A stretch of 64,000 nucleotides of DNA, from positions 75,640,346 through 75,704,345 of the forward strand of contig CM077157.1 in the NCBI GenBank assembly GCA_039583875.1. The letters run 5' to 3'. This document shows positions 1 through 11,829 of this stretch, in pieces. The DNA is from Platanthera guangdongensis (Eukaryota; Streptophyta; Magnoliopsida; Asparagales; Orchidaceae). A model generated the notes under the pieces. That model had not been told where the DNA came from, ran no database searches, and saw only the letters and a list, made by a program, of their open reading frames with translations. Both the position numbers and the translations under genes were made by a program. Position 1 is the first letter of the stretch. Every line of letters starts with the position of its first letter.

Positions 1-3000
1 TCTCTTTATTGCGTAGCCGCTTGATCCCCGAGTCCTCAATCCTCACGAGCTTGACCTTTGTCATTATCCCACTATCCACCGGCACTTGATCAACCGCGAT
101 CACTTGTGTAGGCTCTTGCATCGCCTTCCGAAGCACCGAAATGTGGAATACATCGTGTAAACAACCAAGCTCCACTGAAAGCTTCAACCGATAGGCCGCT
201 TCACCAACTCGCTCCAAAACCTCAAACGGTCCAAGGTACCTCAGGCTTAGCTTTTTCAATCGCCGCACCCGCGAGACACCATTGAACGGCTTGATCTTTA
301 AGTATACATAATCGCACACAGCGAACTCCACGTTCCTGTGCTTGGCATTATAGTACTTTGCTTGCCGGTCCTGAGCGATAAGCAACCTCTCTCGAATGGT
401 TCTCACCAAAGAAGTAGCATCCTCCACTTCCGATCGCTTATACAACTTTGACTCACCCGTTTCTAACCAAGACAACGGCGTGCGACATTTTCTACCATAT
501 AGGGCCTCAAAGGGCGCCAATTGATTACTCGCTTGGTAGCTGTTGTTGTATGCGAACTCCACCAAATAAAGATGGTCTTCCCATTGCTTTCCGAAATCCA
601 AGACACACATGCGAAGCATGTCTTCCATGGTTCTATTGACCCTCTCGGTCTGCCCATCCGTTTGCGGATGGAAGGCTATGCTGAATTTCAGCTTTGTTCC
701 CAACATTTGCTGCACAAGCCTCCAATCATTGGACGTGAACCGCCCATCTCGGTCACTCACGATGCTACGGGGCACACCATGAAGCCGTACTATGTTATCC
801 ACATAACGTTTTGCCAACTTCTCCACCGGATCTTCCTTCCTATGCGGAATAAAATGTGACACCTTCGTTAACCGATCAACAACCACCCAAATGGCGTCGT
901 TCCCCTTTTGCGACCTTGGCAAACCGTGCACAAAGTCCATAGAGATGTCGTCAAATTTCCACTCTGGAATAGGCAAGGACTTAAGAAATCCTCCCTGCTT
1001 TTGGCACTCCGCCTTTACCAAGGCGCAAGTTTGGCAATTCGCTACGTATAGCGCCACATCCTTCTTCAAACCCGGCCACCAAAATAGTTTCTTAACATCA
1101 CGGTACATCTTTGTGCTCCCCGGGTGAATCGAGTACTTGGTATGGTGCGCCTCGTACAACAACTCCACCCGTAAATTGCCCACACTTGGGACGCACAAAC
1201 GACCGTCTTTCCAAAGTAATCCATCCTCCACGACAAATTGGGGATTTGACCCATCCAGAGCCTCTACCATGAACTGCTTCATATGAGCATCCATATCCAA
1301 AGCCTGCCGAATACGATCAGCCAGGTCATATTGGACTTCAGTCCAATTCAGAACTGCTTCAGCACTTGATTGCTTGTCCACAAAAACAATCTCCAATGCC
1401 TCCAACTCCCGCACCAACCGCTCATCATGCACCGATAGCCAATTGGCTTGAGCTGGGGCTCGGCAACTCAGCGCGTCCGCAACCGCATTCCCTTTGCCAG
1501 GCACGTAGTGGATCTTGAATGTATAGTCCCCCAGGAACTCCATCCATCTACGCTGCCGTATATTCAGATCCTTCTGATCAATAAGATACTTCAGGCTCTT
1601 GTGATCGGTGTAGATATCAATTTTCACACCGTATAAATAGTGTCTCCACAGCTTCAAGGCAAAAATCACGGCCGCTAACTCCAAGTCGTGGACCGGATAG
1701 TTCCTTTCATGCACTTTTAGCTGTCTCGAGCCATAAGCTATTACACTTCCATGTTGCAGTAGCACGCAACCCAAACCACTGCCCGAAGCATCGCTATAAA
1801 TCTCATAGCCTTCGGTCCCACACGGCGAACTCAGAACAGGCGCCGCGGTCAACCGACACTGCAACTCCTCAAAAGCTCGCGCGCACTCCGGCATCCAAAC
1901 GAACTTATGCTCCTTCCTCGTCAAAGTAGTGAGAGGTAACGCTATCCGCGAGAAGTTCTCTACGAAGCGCCTATAATAGCCGGCAAGCCCCAGAAAACTC
2001 CGGACTTCCGCTACAGTAGCAAGCTCAGGCCACTCCCGTATCACAACAATCTTCGTCGGATCCACAGTAATACCCTCTCCACTCACTATATGCCCGAGGA
2101 ATGACACTGAGGATAGCCAAAACTCGCACTTCGAGAACTTGGCATACAACTGATTTCTCCTTAGCGTCTCCAACACCAAATGAAGATGCTTGAAGTGATC
2201 TTCCTCACTTTGCGAGTACACCAAAATATCGTCAATGAAGACGATCACGAAATGGTCCAAGTACTCCCTGAAAGTCCTGTTCATCAAATCCATGAACACT
2301 GACGGCGCATTCGTCAGCCCAAACGGCATGACCGTAAACTCATAATGCCCGTATCTCGTACTAAACGCTGTCTTCGGGATATCACTCTCCCTTATTCGCA
2401 GCTGATAGTACCCAGCCTTGAGATCCAACTTTGAGTACACCGTCGACCCGACTAACTGATCAAAAAGATCATCAATTCGGGGGATCGGGTACTTGTTCTT
2501 CTACGTCAGCTTGTTGAGCTCCCGATAATCAATACATAGCCTCAAGCTTCCGTCCTTCTTCTTAACAAAGAGGACCGGTGCGCTCCAAGGCGAAGAACTC
2601 GGGCGGACGTACCCTTGCTCCAACAACTCTTACAGTTGAACTTTCAGCTCCGCCATTTCCTTGGGCGCTAGCCGATAAGGAGATCGTGACACAGGCTTTG
2701 CACCTGGCACTAGCTCAATAGTAAAATCTATCTCCCGCTGAGGCGGGGCTCCAGGAAGATCTGCGGGGAACACATCAGGGTATTCCGATACCACTGAAAT
2801 ACTATCCAAAGCGGGCTTCGGCTTTGCAACCTCCACTAGTGTAAAGAACAGTTCTGCTCCGGCACGAACCGCCTTCACCACCTGAAGAGCAGACATCAGC
2901 GTCTTGCTCGACCTCTTTAAGCCCGTAAAAGTCATTTCATGACTTGCTCCCAGCTTGACTTCCTTGCTACCGCAATCTATATGTGTCTGCTGCTCCGAGA

Positions 3001-3266
3001 GCAAGTCCATGCCAAATATGATGTCGAACTCCACCGACGGAAGTAAAGACGCCCGCAGGTCGAACTCCTGCTCCCCAATACGAATCTTAACATCGCAGAT
3101 CCTATCCGCTCGCATCGAACACCCATTGGGCAACAACACATCCAACTTATCCTTCGAATTGAAGAAGGGACTCCGATGCGTGATATAAATCCTTCGGACA
3201 AGAAGGAGTGTGAAGCTCCCGTATCGAAGAGTGCTCGTGCCGAATTTTCACAAATCAATACAAATC
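1..3266 (-). pseudogene. pol: gypsy-1 pol: protease, RT, RNase H, integrase (3' end off window)
   Basis: The polyprotein that copies element RNA into DNA and integrates it. Protease: LFDTGASHSF near 3230-3200. RT: conserved [17 protein letters not shown] near 2575-2515 and FIDDILVYS near 2240-2215. RNase [12 protein letters not shown] near 1800-1770. Integrase: the HHCC region lies near 1150-1025, and the core has MDFVHGLP (about 940), SDRDGRF (about 755) and [13 protein letters not shown] (about 680-640). The window ends in the integrase C-terminus, before any chromodomain. From 2629 to base 1 I find one long frame broken only by a TAG at 2501-2503; a further stop lies at 2630-2632. A one-base frameshift in protease near 3150-3160 separates the DTGASHSF frame from the next one. 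Probably inactive, but recent. Confidence 0.9.
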
Positions 3267-3342
3267 CTAAACAAGCAGTGGTAAGGTAACATGTGCATAA
3301 CAAGTATTTAAAGAAATTAACTTGCTATAAATTAAACCGTAC
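3267..3342 (-). other. Intron-like 76-nt insert between gypsy-1 gag and protease
   Basis: Gag runs in frame to VVTG and then meets a stop, while protease starts in another frame. The 76 bases between them begin with GTACGG and end with TTGTTTAG, so they have GT...AG ends, and are AT-rich. Removing them joins the two frames in phase at the place where related elements run straight from gag into protease. That fits a small spliced intron. An AT-rich insertion or a chance splice-like boundary remains possible, because no transcript is available. Confidence 0.5.
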
Positions 3343-4487
3343 CTGTCACCACATCAGCCTGTTTGATGTCCTCCAGTTGGCCAAGATTGTAGACCCTTGG
3401 TTGGGCCGGAGCATAATGGGATGCGGTCAACTCCACCGCCTTTCCCTTCTCTTCATAAGTAGCTCCCGTCGTTCTCTCGGACTTAGGACGTCCGCTCCAA
3501 CAGTCACGGGCAAAGTGCCCCGTCTTTCCACAAGTAAAACACGCGCCCGGGGTCCGACTCGTAGTCGCCCCAGAAGCACCAGAAGGAGCTGGACCCGAAG
3601 TCCTATGCTTCTTGAAAGACCTCCGATAGCCGGACTTTGAAGTAGTCGGCACTTTAAATTCAGATTTCTTCTCACCCAAGCTTTTCTTTGCTTGTACATT
3701 CTTCATGTCCTTCTCCAAGGACCGGGCAGTATTAACCAAGGTTAAGAAACTCTGCGTCATCGGCCCCGAGAGTAGTAATCTCAACTCATCTCTCAAGCCT
3801 TCATAGAAGCGATTAGTCTTGCGCTACTCATCCACGATGGTGGAGCTAGCATATCGACTCAAACGAGTGAACTCATGGAGATATTCATCCATGCTCTTCT
3901 CACCCTGAACCAACTTCAGAAACTCATTCTCCAACGCTATCTTCTGCGTCGAAGGGAGGTATCTAGCCAAGAACAATCTCGAGAACTCCTCCATCGAGAC
4001 ATCACCAAGTTGCCTACCTCTCAGTAAGTGCAGCTCCAATCCTTCCCACCACATTCTCGCTTCACCGTCCAAAAGGAACGTAGCGATGGTGGTCATTTGC
4101 CACTCCTCCGTCTCTGTTGCTGTCATGACTCTCTTCACCCTGGAGAGCCAGTTTTCAGCCTGAGATGGGGTTCCCAACCCCGAGAATAATGGAGGGTTAA
4201 AGCTCATAACATGCTTAAGCTGCCTCTCAGTAGCCCTCCTTGGCACCACCGGTTCCACAACCACTTGCTCCACCCTCCTCGGCTCAGCCTCTTGAAGAGG
4301 TTCCTGCTCCATCACAGGAGCGGGCTGCTGCGCTTGCCTTGCAGGCTGCGCATTTATCACGGCCAACACCGCTTCAACCACCAATCAAATATTCTCAGCC
4401 GACAGAGGTGTTGCAGGAGCAACATCTGGTGCACTACTAGCCTCAGAAACTCGGCGTTCTGACGGCCCAACACCACTTCTGGTCACC
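3343..4487 (-). pseudogene. gag: gypsy-1 gag with CCHC zinc knuckle
   Basis: The capsid/nucleocapsid protein that packages element RNA. The retrotransposon gag domain (…WLSRVKRVM…, MWWEGLELHL) spans about 4210-3850. A CCHC knuckle, CFTCGKTGHFARDC, is at 3541-3500. Two in-frame stops break it: a TGA near 4386-4388 and a TAG at 3824-3826. The frame downstream of each continues with family-like sequence. The natural start is unclear: at about 4485 the frame carries a GTG where an ATG might have been. The C-terminus leads into the intron-like insert and protease. Confidence 0.85.
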
Positions 4488-4691
4488 TATAGTGGTACAA
4501 AACACCGTTAAGCGACCAAATAAATTGCAAACAGCAATTATAGGAACACACAGGTTCCTCAAACACGAGTATTTTCATTCCTAAGTGGACATTCATGGGT
4601 TCTTTTACCGTTATAACGATGACGCACACAATGTGCTCACCACCCCTTAAAAAGAATTCGCCCACGAATTCAATTTAAGCCCGACCAAAAC

Positions 4692-4710
4692 CAGTAGTCT
4701 GATACCAAAT
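4692..4710 (-). promoter_or_regulatory. gypsy-1 primer binding site
   Basis: On the minus strand the bases just after the LTR end read TTTGGTATCAGACTACTGG, whose TGGTATCAGA core matches the initiator-tRNA-Met type of site used by many plant retrotransposons. It would prime minus-strand DNA synthesis. The stretch to the gag start (4488-4691) is untranslated leader with no other feature I recognise. Confidence 0.75.
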
Positions 4711-5242
4711 TGTAACACCCCCTATCCGTCGCATAGCATATAGCAGTAGGTCCGGCCGGGGCCCGACGCCATATACTACAGACAGACCGGGTGGTTACTT
4801 ATGGAAACCATCCAACCAATCAACGTCCTACACAGAGCATTGTAGCAGAAGCATTTTATAAAAGTTGTAACAAAGAACCCAGCATTAAAGCATGAATGTC
4901 CACTAATACAAAATAGAAATGTTATACAAAATAACCAAAATAAGCCTTAAGGCCTTACAAAATGTTTCACTTCAAATTACATGTTTTACAAACCACGGCA
5001 CGCAGGCCGGTCACATATGAATAAAGCAGTAAACACTTCCAATTAGGCCTTCAAGGGCCGGCTTCGCATTCAGGCTTTAGCCCGCTATTGACCGCTTGGT
5101 CTAGCTGCACCTGCAAGCAACAAACCACCACACGGTGGCAAAACAAGGCAACGGTCAGCAATGCTGACCAAATTATAACGATCCCGCCCCCAACTCGGGG
5201 CGGCGATGCTCCTTCCCTGCATTTCATTAGCATAAGCGAGCA

Positions 5243-5254
5243 ATATATATATAG
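5243..5254 (-). promoter_or_regulatory. Candidate TATA box of the gypsy-1 LTR
   Basis: An alternating TATATATATA run, about 1.77 kb into the 2.3-kb LTR when read on the minus strand. That is a sensible place for a U3/R boundary. It is supported only by composition and position. Confidence 0.4.
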
Positions 5255-6539
5255 CCATTACATCACAGACGTGGGCTCACATGGCCACACGCCCCGTGCT
5301 CTCAGGGCACATTCTCGGTGAACCGGTCGATGTCACGTCAATTAAAGCCATAGACATTCCGGACTCACCACCGCCACTATGATGGCTAAACCTATGAGCA
5401 ATTTGTCTTCCTGGCCTGGATCACGACAATTTAAGCCATTGACCGCCGAAGACCCTAATCTATGCCAACGACAAGTGCCACATGCCTTTAGGTCTCTTTA
5501 ACCGAATGACAAAGAACGGGTACGGTTCCATCTAACCCGTGCTCACATCGTAACGACAATTTAAGCTATATGCGCGGGTCAAACTTCCACCGAGTCCCAT
5601 TTCCATCACAAGTCACATAACCAGGTTATGTTCAAGTTGGCTCTCAGGCCACCAAGTTGGCAAGATCTCGTATCCGCCCAGTTTTCCGGGTGCACCTTTG
5701 GGTTAGTCCCCAAGGCTCCCTGCTGCAATCAACCGTGTAGAAAACACGAAAAACAATCAATAGCACGGAGTCTTCTCCGGCATTTATGCAATGCAACATC
5801 ACTGATCCAGACCAACATGTCCGGGTAGGCTTCACACATCATACATATGGCCGTTCTCGCTTACGGACTCTATACAATGGGGACTTCACATATCTACCCG
5901 AAGGAGCGCCTCCAACTCTCTGCAAACTCGCGAGAGCGGGCTTCCTATGCAAAGAAAGAGAGCTACTCATGCTCAAGATGAGGATCGTTACCCTAGCGTT
6001 CCTCTTTGGTGCCATTGAAAAGTAAGCGGATGAAAAGCACCGCACAAGCTTTGCCTCCGTGGATCCGGAGTCGGCTCGCGATTCGGAGCTCCGAAGCTCC
6101 TCCAATGGCCGGATCTAGCTCCTTCTTCCTTCCTTGGATCTCTACTTTCTCTAAGGTTTTAGAAAGCTAACCACTCATGAAAAGTGAGGGTTTCTAAGTC
6201 CAATCCCGGGTATATGCCTTCAGGAACAACCCCCAGCCGTTGGATCTTAAAATGAGGAAACGAACGGCTTTGATTCGGGACTGAAATGCCCAATCTGGAC
6301 CGAACACGGCCTGGCACACGCCCGTGTCCAGGGCCGTGTGCCTCATTCGCCGTCAAAATCGAATCACCTGGAACAACACACGTGTATTGAACACGCCCGT
6401 GTTCTAGCTGACACGCGCATGTTCCACCTGACACGGCCGTGTGGCCGGCCGTGTACCCCCATCATTTTTCCCCGAAATCAACCCGAGCACTGCACGGGTT
6501 TTATTACACGCCCGTGTCCTTACCCGTGTCACCTCAACA

Positions 6540-6960
6540 CGCCTGGACCCCAGGCCATGTACACGGTCTCGACACTCGACACTTCGTCGAGTGAAGATCG
6601 TCGACCTGATGACACGGCCTTGGACACGCCCGTGTCCTAGGCCGTGTGCCTTGTCTCGACACAATGTCGAGACCAAAGTGTCGACTTCCCGAGACGAGTT
6701 TCGACACGGGTTGACACGCCCTACGACACGCCCGTGTTGCAGGCCATGTGCCATGTCTCGACACTTCGTCGAACGCAGAGTGTCGACTTCGCGGCTAAGT
6801 GTCGACACGGGTCGACACGCCCTGCGACACGCCCGTGTCGCAGGCCGTGTGCCCAGTCTCGACACAATGTCGAGACCAAAGTGTCGACTCCCCGGCTTAG
6901 TGTCGACACAGGCTTGACATACCCTGGGACACGCCCGTGTCCCAGGCCGTGTGCCCGCAG
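6540..6960. repeat. About 101-bp tandem repeat with TGTCGACAC and ACACG/CGTGT palindromes
   Basis: The string TCTCGACAC recurs at 6567, 6654, 6756 and 6857, giving intervals of 87, 102 and 101 bp. Each unit carries copies of ACACGCCCGTGT (near-palindrome), ACACGGCCGTGT-like sequence and TGTCGAC-type motifs. The repeat lies in the U3 part of the gypsy-1 LTR. Open reading frames across it in several frames come from the repeat composition and are not treated as genes. Confidence 0.8.
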
Positions 6961-7069
6961 CCAGAACCCAAAACTGGCCCAAAACGTCCACCGTCACTCC
7001 TTTGAGTTTCGGGGCGTTACATTAGATCTGCTTGTTTTCTTCTGTTATTAGACTTATCTCTTCACAGAC

Positions 7070-10000
7070 ATGGCCCAAAATAAAGATTATGCAAGCATCA
7101 GACCTCTAGTGTGCAACCTTAACAAGTTTGCCATCTGGAAGGCAAGAATCAGATTATACATGAATTTTATTGATGAGGATATCTTTTCTGTTATCTTGAC
7201 AGGAGTACCACCAGCACCTACAGCTTCTACCAGCACTTCAACAAACATGACTGCAGTTCCTCCTCCAGAAAACAATGAAGCCTGCAAGAAAGCCAAGATG
7301 GCAGATGTTAAGGAAATGAATATCTTAGCCCAGACTATGTCAGATGACATATTCCAAAAGATGGCTGAGTGCACCTCAGTCAAGGCCATTTGGGATTCCC
7401 TCAACCAAATGGTACCTGGCTCTGTAGATGAAAGAAAGGACAGAAGATCCAATCTCATATCCCTGTATGAGAACTTTAAAAAGGATGAGAATGAATCAGT
7501 GGCAGAAATGTACAACAGGTTGAGCACAATCATCAATGAGCTCAAAACCCTGTATAAGTACATCACCTTGACAGAGGTTAATGATAAGATTCTGATGTGC
7601 TTCCCTAGCTCTTCGGATTCCAGAATCTGGACAATCAAAGAAGCCAGAAGCCTCAATGAGATCTCAACTGAGTCTCTACTAGGCAAATTGAAGTCCTATG
7701 AGCAGCTGATAAAATCCAGAGAAACAGCAGAACAGAAGGCAACAACTCCAGTTAGAAAGGAGCACAGCATAGCCTTCAAAGCATCTGAAGAAAGTGATAC
7801 ATCTACTTCAAATGAAGAGCTCATGAGCCTCTTTGATAAAAGGTTCTACAAGATGGCAAGGAAGGACTTCAGAAGGAAATCATCCAGACAGGATGATAAA
7901 CCCAAGTATGACAAGACACCAACCAAGGAGGTTGTGTGCTTTGGTTGCAGAAAGCCTGCACACTACATCTCAGAATATCCAGAAAACCAGAATAAGGACA
8001 AGAGCAGAGAAAAGGATTCCAAGAGAAAGCATGGCAGCAGACCCTCCTCCAGTAAATATAAAAAGAAGGACAAGGGATTTGTTGCTGAGACTTGGAGTGA
8101 CACAGAAGAAGAAACATCTTCCTCCAGTTCAAGTGAAGAAGAAGAAGAAGCTAGATCCAAGGAGGTGTGCCTAATGGCAATTGATGCCTCCAGGAGTAAT
8201 TATGGATCAGAAGAAGATTCTGAAGATGAAGCTGCCTCAGACTCAAAGGCAGATCAGGTACAAGTGAAGACCTATCCAACATCAAACCAGCAATGGTATC
8301 TAGATAGTGGGTGCTCAAAGCACATGACAGGAAACAAGAAGAATTTCACATCCTTCAAAGCCAAACTTGGACCCAAAGTAATATTTGGTGATTCAAACTT
8401 TGGACTAACAAAAGGATTTGGTGCAGTAAAGATTGGCTTAGTCACATTCAAGGAAGTAGCTTATGTGGAAGGACTGAAGCACAACTTAATCAGCATCAGT
8501 CATCTGTGTGATGAAGGCTACCAAGTGACTTTCAACAAATCCTCATGCAAAATTAAATCAGAGGACAACACAACTATGTTGACAGGTAAAAGGAAAGGTA
8601 ACATTTATCTTGTAAATTTTCTTTCAACTAAGGTAGATATATGCTTGTTCAATTCCATTTGTAGACCTAATGAACTATGACATAAAAGATTAGGACATAT
8701 AAACCTTAGAACCATTACTAGGCTATCCAAGGACAACCTTATTAGAGGACTACCTTCTGGCCCCTACAAGAAGGAAGGACTTTGCAGGGCTTGTCAATTA
8801 GGCAAGCAAACCAAAAATAGCTTCAAGTCACTTAATAAGAGTGATTCACCTAGGATTTTGTATCTGTTACACATGGATCTCTTTGAACCCATTACAATAC
8901 AAAGCTTAGGAGGGAAATCTTATACTTTAATAGTTGTATATGACTTCTCTAGATTCACATGGGTGTTCTTTCTGAGGAAGAAGTCTGATAACTTTAAGTG
9001 TTTGACAGAGTTTCTCAAATGCATATAGAGTGAGTTCAATACTCACATTGCCCTGATCAGAAGTGATCATGGGACAGAGTTTGATTCTCTTCTTATGCAA
9101 GAGTTCTGTCAGAGTGAAGGGATCAGGCACACTTTCTCAGCTCCTAGAACTCCTCAACAAAATGGGGTAGCTGAAAGGATAAATAGAACCCTTATTGAAT
9201 CTGCTACTACACTGTTGTCAGATGCTCACCTTCCTCTATCCTTTTGGGCAGAGACAGTGAACACCTCCAACTATGTGTTGAATAGAAGTTTGATACATAA
9301 GCTGAAGGGCAAGACTCCCTATGAATTACTCAAAGGGAAGAAACCTAAAGTAGATTATTTTAAAATTTTTGGTTGCATTTGTTACATTCACAATAATGAC
9401 AAGAAATACATAGCAAAATTTCAAGCTAAATATGATGAAGGAGTGTTTCTGGGATACTCCATGATCAAGAAAGCTTATAGGGTGTATAACAAATCTACTC
9501 TTAAAATTGAAGAATCTGTTCATGTATCTTGTGATGAAGCTAACATGTCATATAAGGAGAAAGAGATTTCTACCAATAGCTTATTGCAGGTACCTCAACT
9601 GTGTGAGTTTATGGATGGACTAAACCTTTCCCAAGAGGTATCAAACCATCATACTCCACAGGTTGCTGAAGAAAGTGAAGAAGAAATTCAAGAGGAAGTG
9701 GCTGAACATCCCTCCACAGCTAGTACCATTCCCCAAGTGGAATTAATTACAGAAGCTGTTGTTCAACCAACTCCACCAACTGATCTTGTCATACTTAGAG
9801 ATCACCCCAGATCTCAAGTGATTGGAGACATTTAAGCAGGTGTACAGACAAGGCATCAACTCAACCAAGACTTGACCCATGGCTATTTTCTCTCTCAAAT
9901 TGAACCTCTCACCATCCATGAAGCTGAGCAAGATCCCCACTTGTTCATTGTAATGTAAGAGGAACTAAATCAGTTTGAGAGATGTAGAGTTTGGGATTTG

Positions 10001-11437
10001 TTTCCAAGACCCCATAACTACCCAGTTATTGGAACCAAATGGGTCTACAGGAACAAGTTGGATGCTCAAGGCAACATAGTGAGGAACAAGGCTAGGCTTG
10101 TTGCTCAAGGCTACAGGCAAGAGGAAGGAATTGATTATGACCAAACCTTTGCCCCTGTTGCAAGGTTAGAGGCCATTAGAATATTCCTTGCCTATGCAGC
10201 TCACAAGAGATTCAAGGTCTACCAAATGGATGTCAAGAGTGCATTTCTGAATGGAGTACTTCAATAAGAGGTTTATGTAGAACAACCTACAGGTTTTATC
10301 TCTCTAACTCAACCCTCTTCTGTTTTTAAATTGCATAAAGCTCTCTATGGTTTAAAGCAAGCTCCAAGAGCTTGGTATGAGACCTTAGCAAGCTTTCTTT
10401 TAGAGCATAAATTTACAAGAGGAACCATAGATAAAACACTTTTCACTAGACTTCATAAAGACAAAATTTTATTAGTACAAATATATGTGGATGACATCAT
10501 TTTTGGGTCTACTGATCCCAAATTCTGCAAAAGGTTTGCTGACCTTATGTATTCTAAATTTGAGATGAGTAGCATGGGTGAGCTTTCCTACTTCCTTGGT
10601 CTCTAAGTGAAGCAGCTCCCAGATGGTATCTTCCTCTCCCAAGCTAAGTATGCTAAAGAGCTTGTCAAAAAGTTTGGGATGGGTGATGCTTTAAGGATGA
10701 AAACCCCTATGGCTACAAATGTTGTTGCGGATTTTGATGCAGCAGGGAAACGTGTAGATCAGAAAAATTATAGGGCAATTGTTGGATCCCTATTATACCT
10801 CATAGCTAGCAGACCTGATATAATATTTGCCACATGCCTTTGTGCTAGGTTCCAAGTTAACCCTAAAGAATCTCACCTTATTTTCTTAAAAAGAATTTTG
10901 AGATATATAAAGAGTTGCCCTAATCTAGGACTCTGGTATCCTGTAGAGTCAGAGTTTGAGTTGACTGGATACTCAGATGCTGACCATGCTGGATGTAGAG
11001 TGGACGGGAAGAGTACCTCTGGAACTTGCCAGTTCCTAGGTATGAGACCTGTCTCCTGGTTTTGTAAAAAGCAGACATCTGTATCCACATCAACTACAGA
11101 AGCAGAATGCATGCCTGCTGGCAGCTGCTGTTCACAGATGTTATGGATACAAAATCAACTCTTAGACTATGGTGTCAACTTAAATAATTCAACATTATTT
11201 TGTGATAATACTAGTGTTATTGCTATAGCACAGAATCCAGTTCACCATTCTAGGACTAAGCATATTGAAATAAGACATCATTTCATTAGAGATAATGTAG
11301 ACAAAAAGAAAATTAACTTAATCCATATTCCTATTGATTTACAGAGAGCAGACATTTTCACCAAGCCATTGGATGAGAAAACCCATCTGTTCTTTATAAA
11401 TCAACTGGGCATGATTAATGGAGAAGAGTTAACCTAG
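7070..11437 (+). pseudogene. gag-pol: copia-1 gag-pol polyprotein, one frame with six stops
   Basis: One reading frame of 1456 codons with no frameshift. Gag (UBN2/DUF4219-like) covers about residues 1-200. The nucleocapsid knuckle CFGCRKPAHYISEY is at 7937-7978, with its fourth ligand Cys changed to Tyr. An acidic serine-rich linker follows. Protease has DSGCSKHM with Asp at 8303-8305. Integrase has HKRLGH...CRACQ and a complete D, D, E set (HMDLF, RSDHGTEF, VAERINRT). RT has YQMDVKSAF and YVDDIIFGS (10484-10507), both intact. RNase H ends in a conserved ADIFTKPL tail. Stops: TGA 8678, TAG 9026, TAA 9833, 9956, 10265 and 10604. The start is the ATG leading the conserved gag N-terminus. Confidence 0.93.
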
Positions 11438-11447
11438 TTTCTGTCTG

Positions 11448-11712
11448 CATTCGACGAATTTTCCAGAGTTCGTCGAACGGGGTTCGACGAATTAGGGTAA
11501 GTTTGAGAGATTCTCGTCGACCGTAGATCGACGAATTCTCTGCGTGTGGAAACAACTTTCGTCGACCGGAGATCGACGAACTTTGCTTCAGAAGACATTT
11601 CATCGAATGGAGTTCGATGAACTATGTTCGATTCTTCTGGATGAGATCGACGAATTATTTGTCTACAATTTATTTCGTCGACCTCAGTTCGAAGAATTTT
11701 TCCTTTTTCGTG
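11448..11712. repeat. TTCGTCGA/TCGACGAA motif array in copia-1 spacer
   Basis: Between the RNase H stop and the extra ORF, short motifs such as TTCGACGAA, TTCGTCGA and ATCGACGAA recur in both orientations every 15-35 bases. The same class of motif fills the U3 of this element's own LTR (15018-15690). The array precedes a TATA-like sequence and the extra ORF start, so it may be a promoter region. Confidence 0.8.
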
Positions 11713-11746
11713 GAACGTAGTTTGTCGATTCATATTCTGGAAAACT

Positions 11747-11756
11747 TATATCTAGG
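11747..11756 (+). promoter_or_regulatory. Weak TATA-like box before copia-1 extra ORF
   Basis: TATATCTAGG lies downstream of the motif array and about 80 bases before the ATG at 11830. The clearer TATAAATA of copia-5 and TATATAAATA of copia-2 occupy the equivalent place. The following CTAGGCTTTCTTC resembles CTAGGTTTTCTTC in this element's LTR near 15680. Confidence 0.4.
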
Positions 11757-11829
11757 CTTTCTTCGACCTCCGTCCCACGCTTTCAGTTCTTTTGCTCTTG
11801 ATCGTCGTTTTTCTCTGTGTTTTTCCTAC

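Larger units (their letters stand above)
1..7021 (-). mobile_element. gypsy-1: Tekay-like Ty3/gypsy chromovirus, 5' LTR to integrase
   Basis: Reading leftward there is a 5' LTR, a primer binding site, gag with a CCHC knuckle, protease, reverse transcriptase, RNase H and integrase, which is the Ty3/gypsy order. The long LTR, the gag type and the DTGASHSF protease suit the Tekay clade of plant chromoviruses. The chromodomain and 3' LTR would lie left of base 1, so the clade call rests on gag and pol style only. The element sits just upstream of the copia-1 gag ATG, so it inserted into the 5' end of copia-1 and is the youngest layer of this nest. Its pol frame is the least damaged in the window. 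Confidence 0.9.
4711..7021 (-). repeat. gypsy-1 5' LTR
   Basis: The + strand begins TGTAACACCCCC at 4711 next to the primer site and ends GGGGCGTTACA at 7021, giving imperfect terminal inverted repeats with TG...CA ends. The length of 2311 bp suits Tekay. The U3 lies at the high-coordinate end and holds GC-rich repeats (6300-6960). A TATA-like run at 5254-5243 would place R and U5 in the last 500 bp or so. The flanking TTAGA at 7022-7026 is a possible target-site duplication that cannot be checked because the other end is outside the window. Confidence 0.8.

Noticed and set aside
6404..7051. Arg/Thr/His-rich ORFs on both strands in the gypsy-1 LTR
   Set aside because: They follow the 101-bp tandem repeats in several frames at once and resemble no protein.
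11617..11829. Longer start for the copia-1 extra ORF at 11617
   Set aside because: The upstream codons lie in the motif array and TATA-like region; the ATG at 11830 fits the place of the starts in copia-2 and copia-5.
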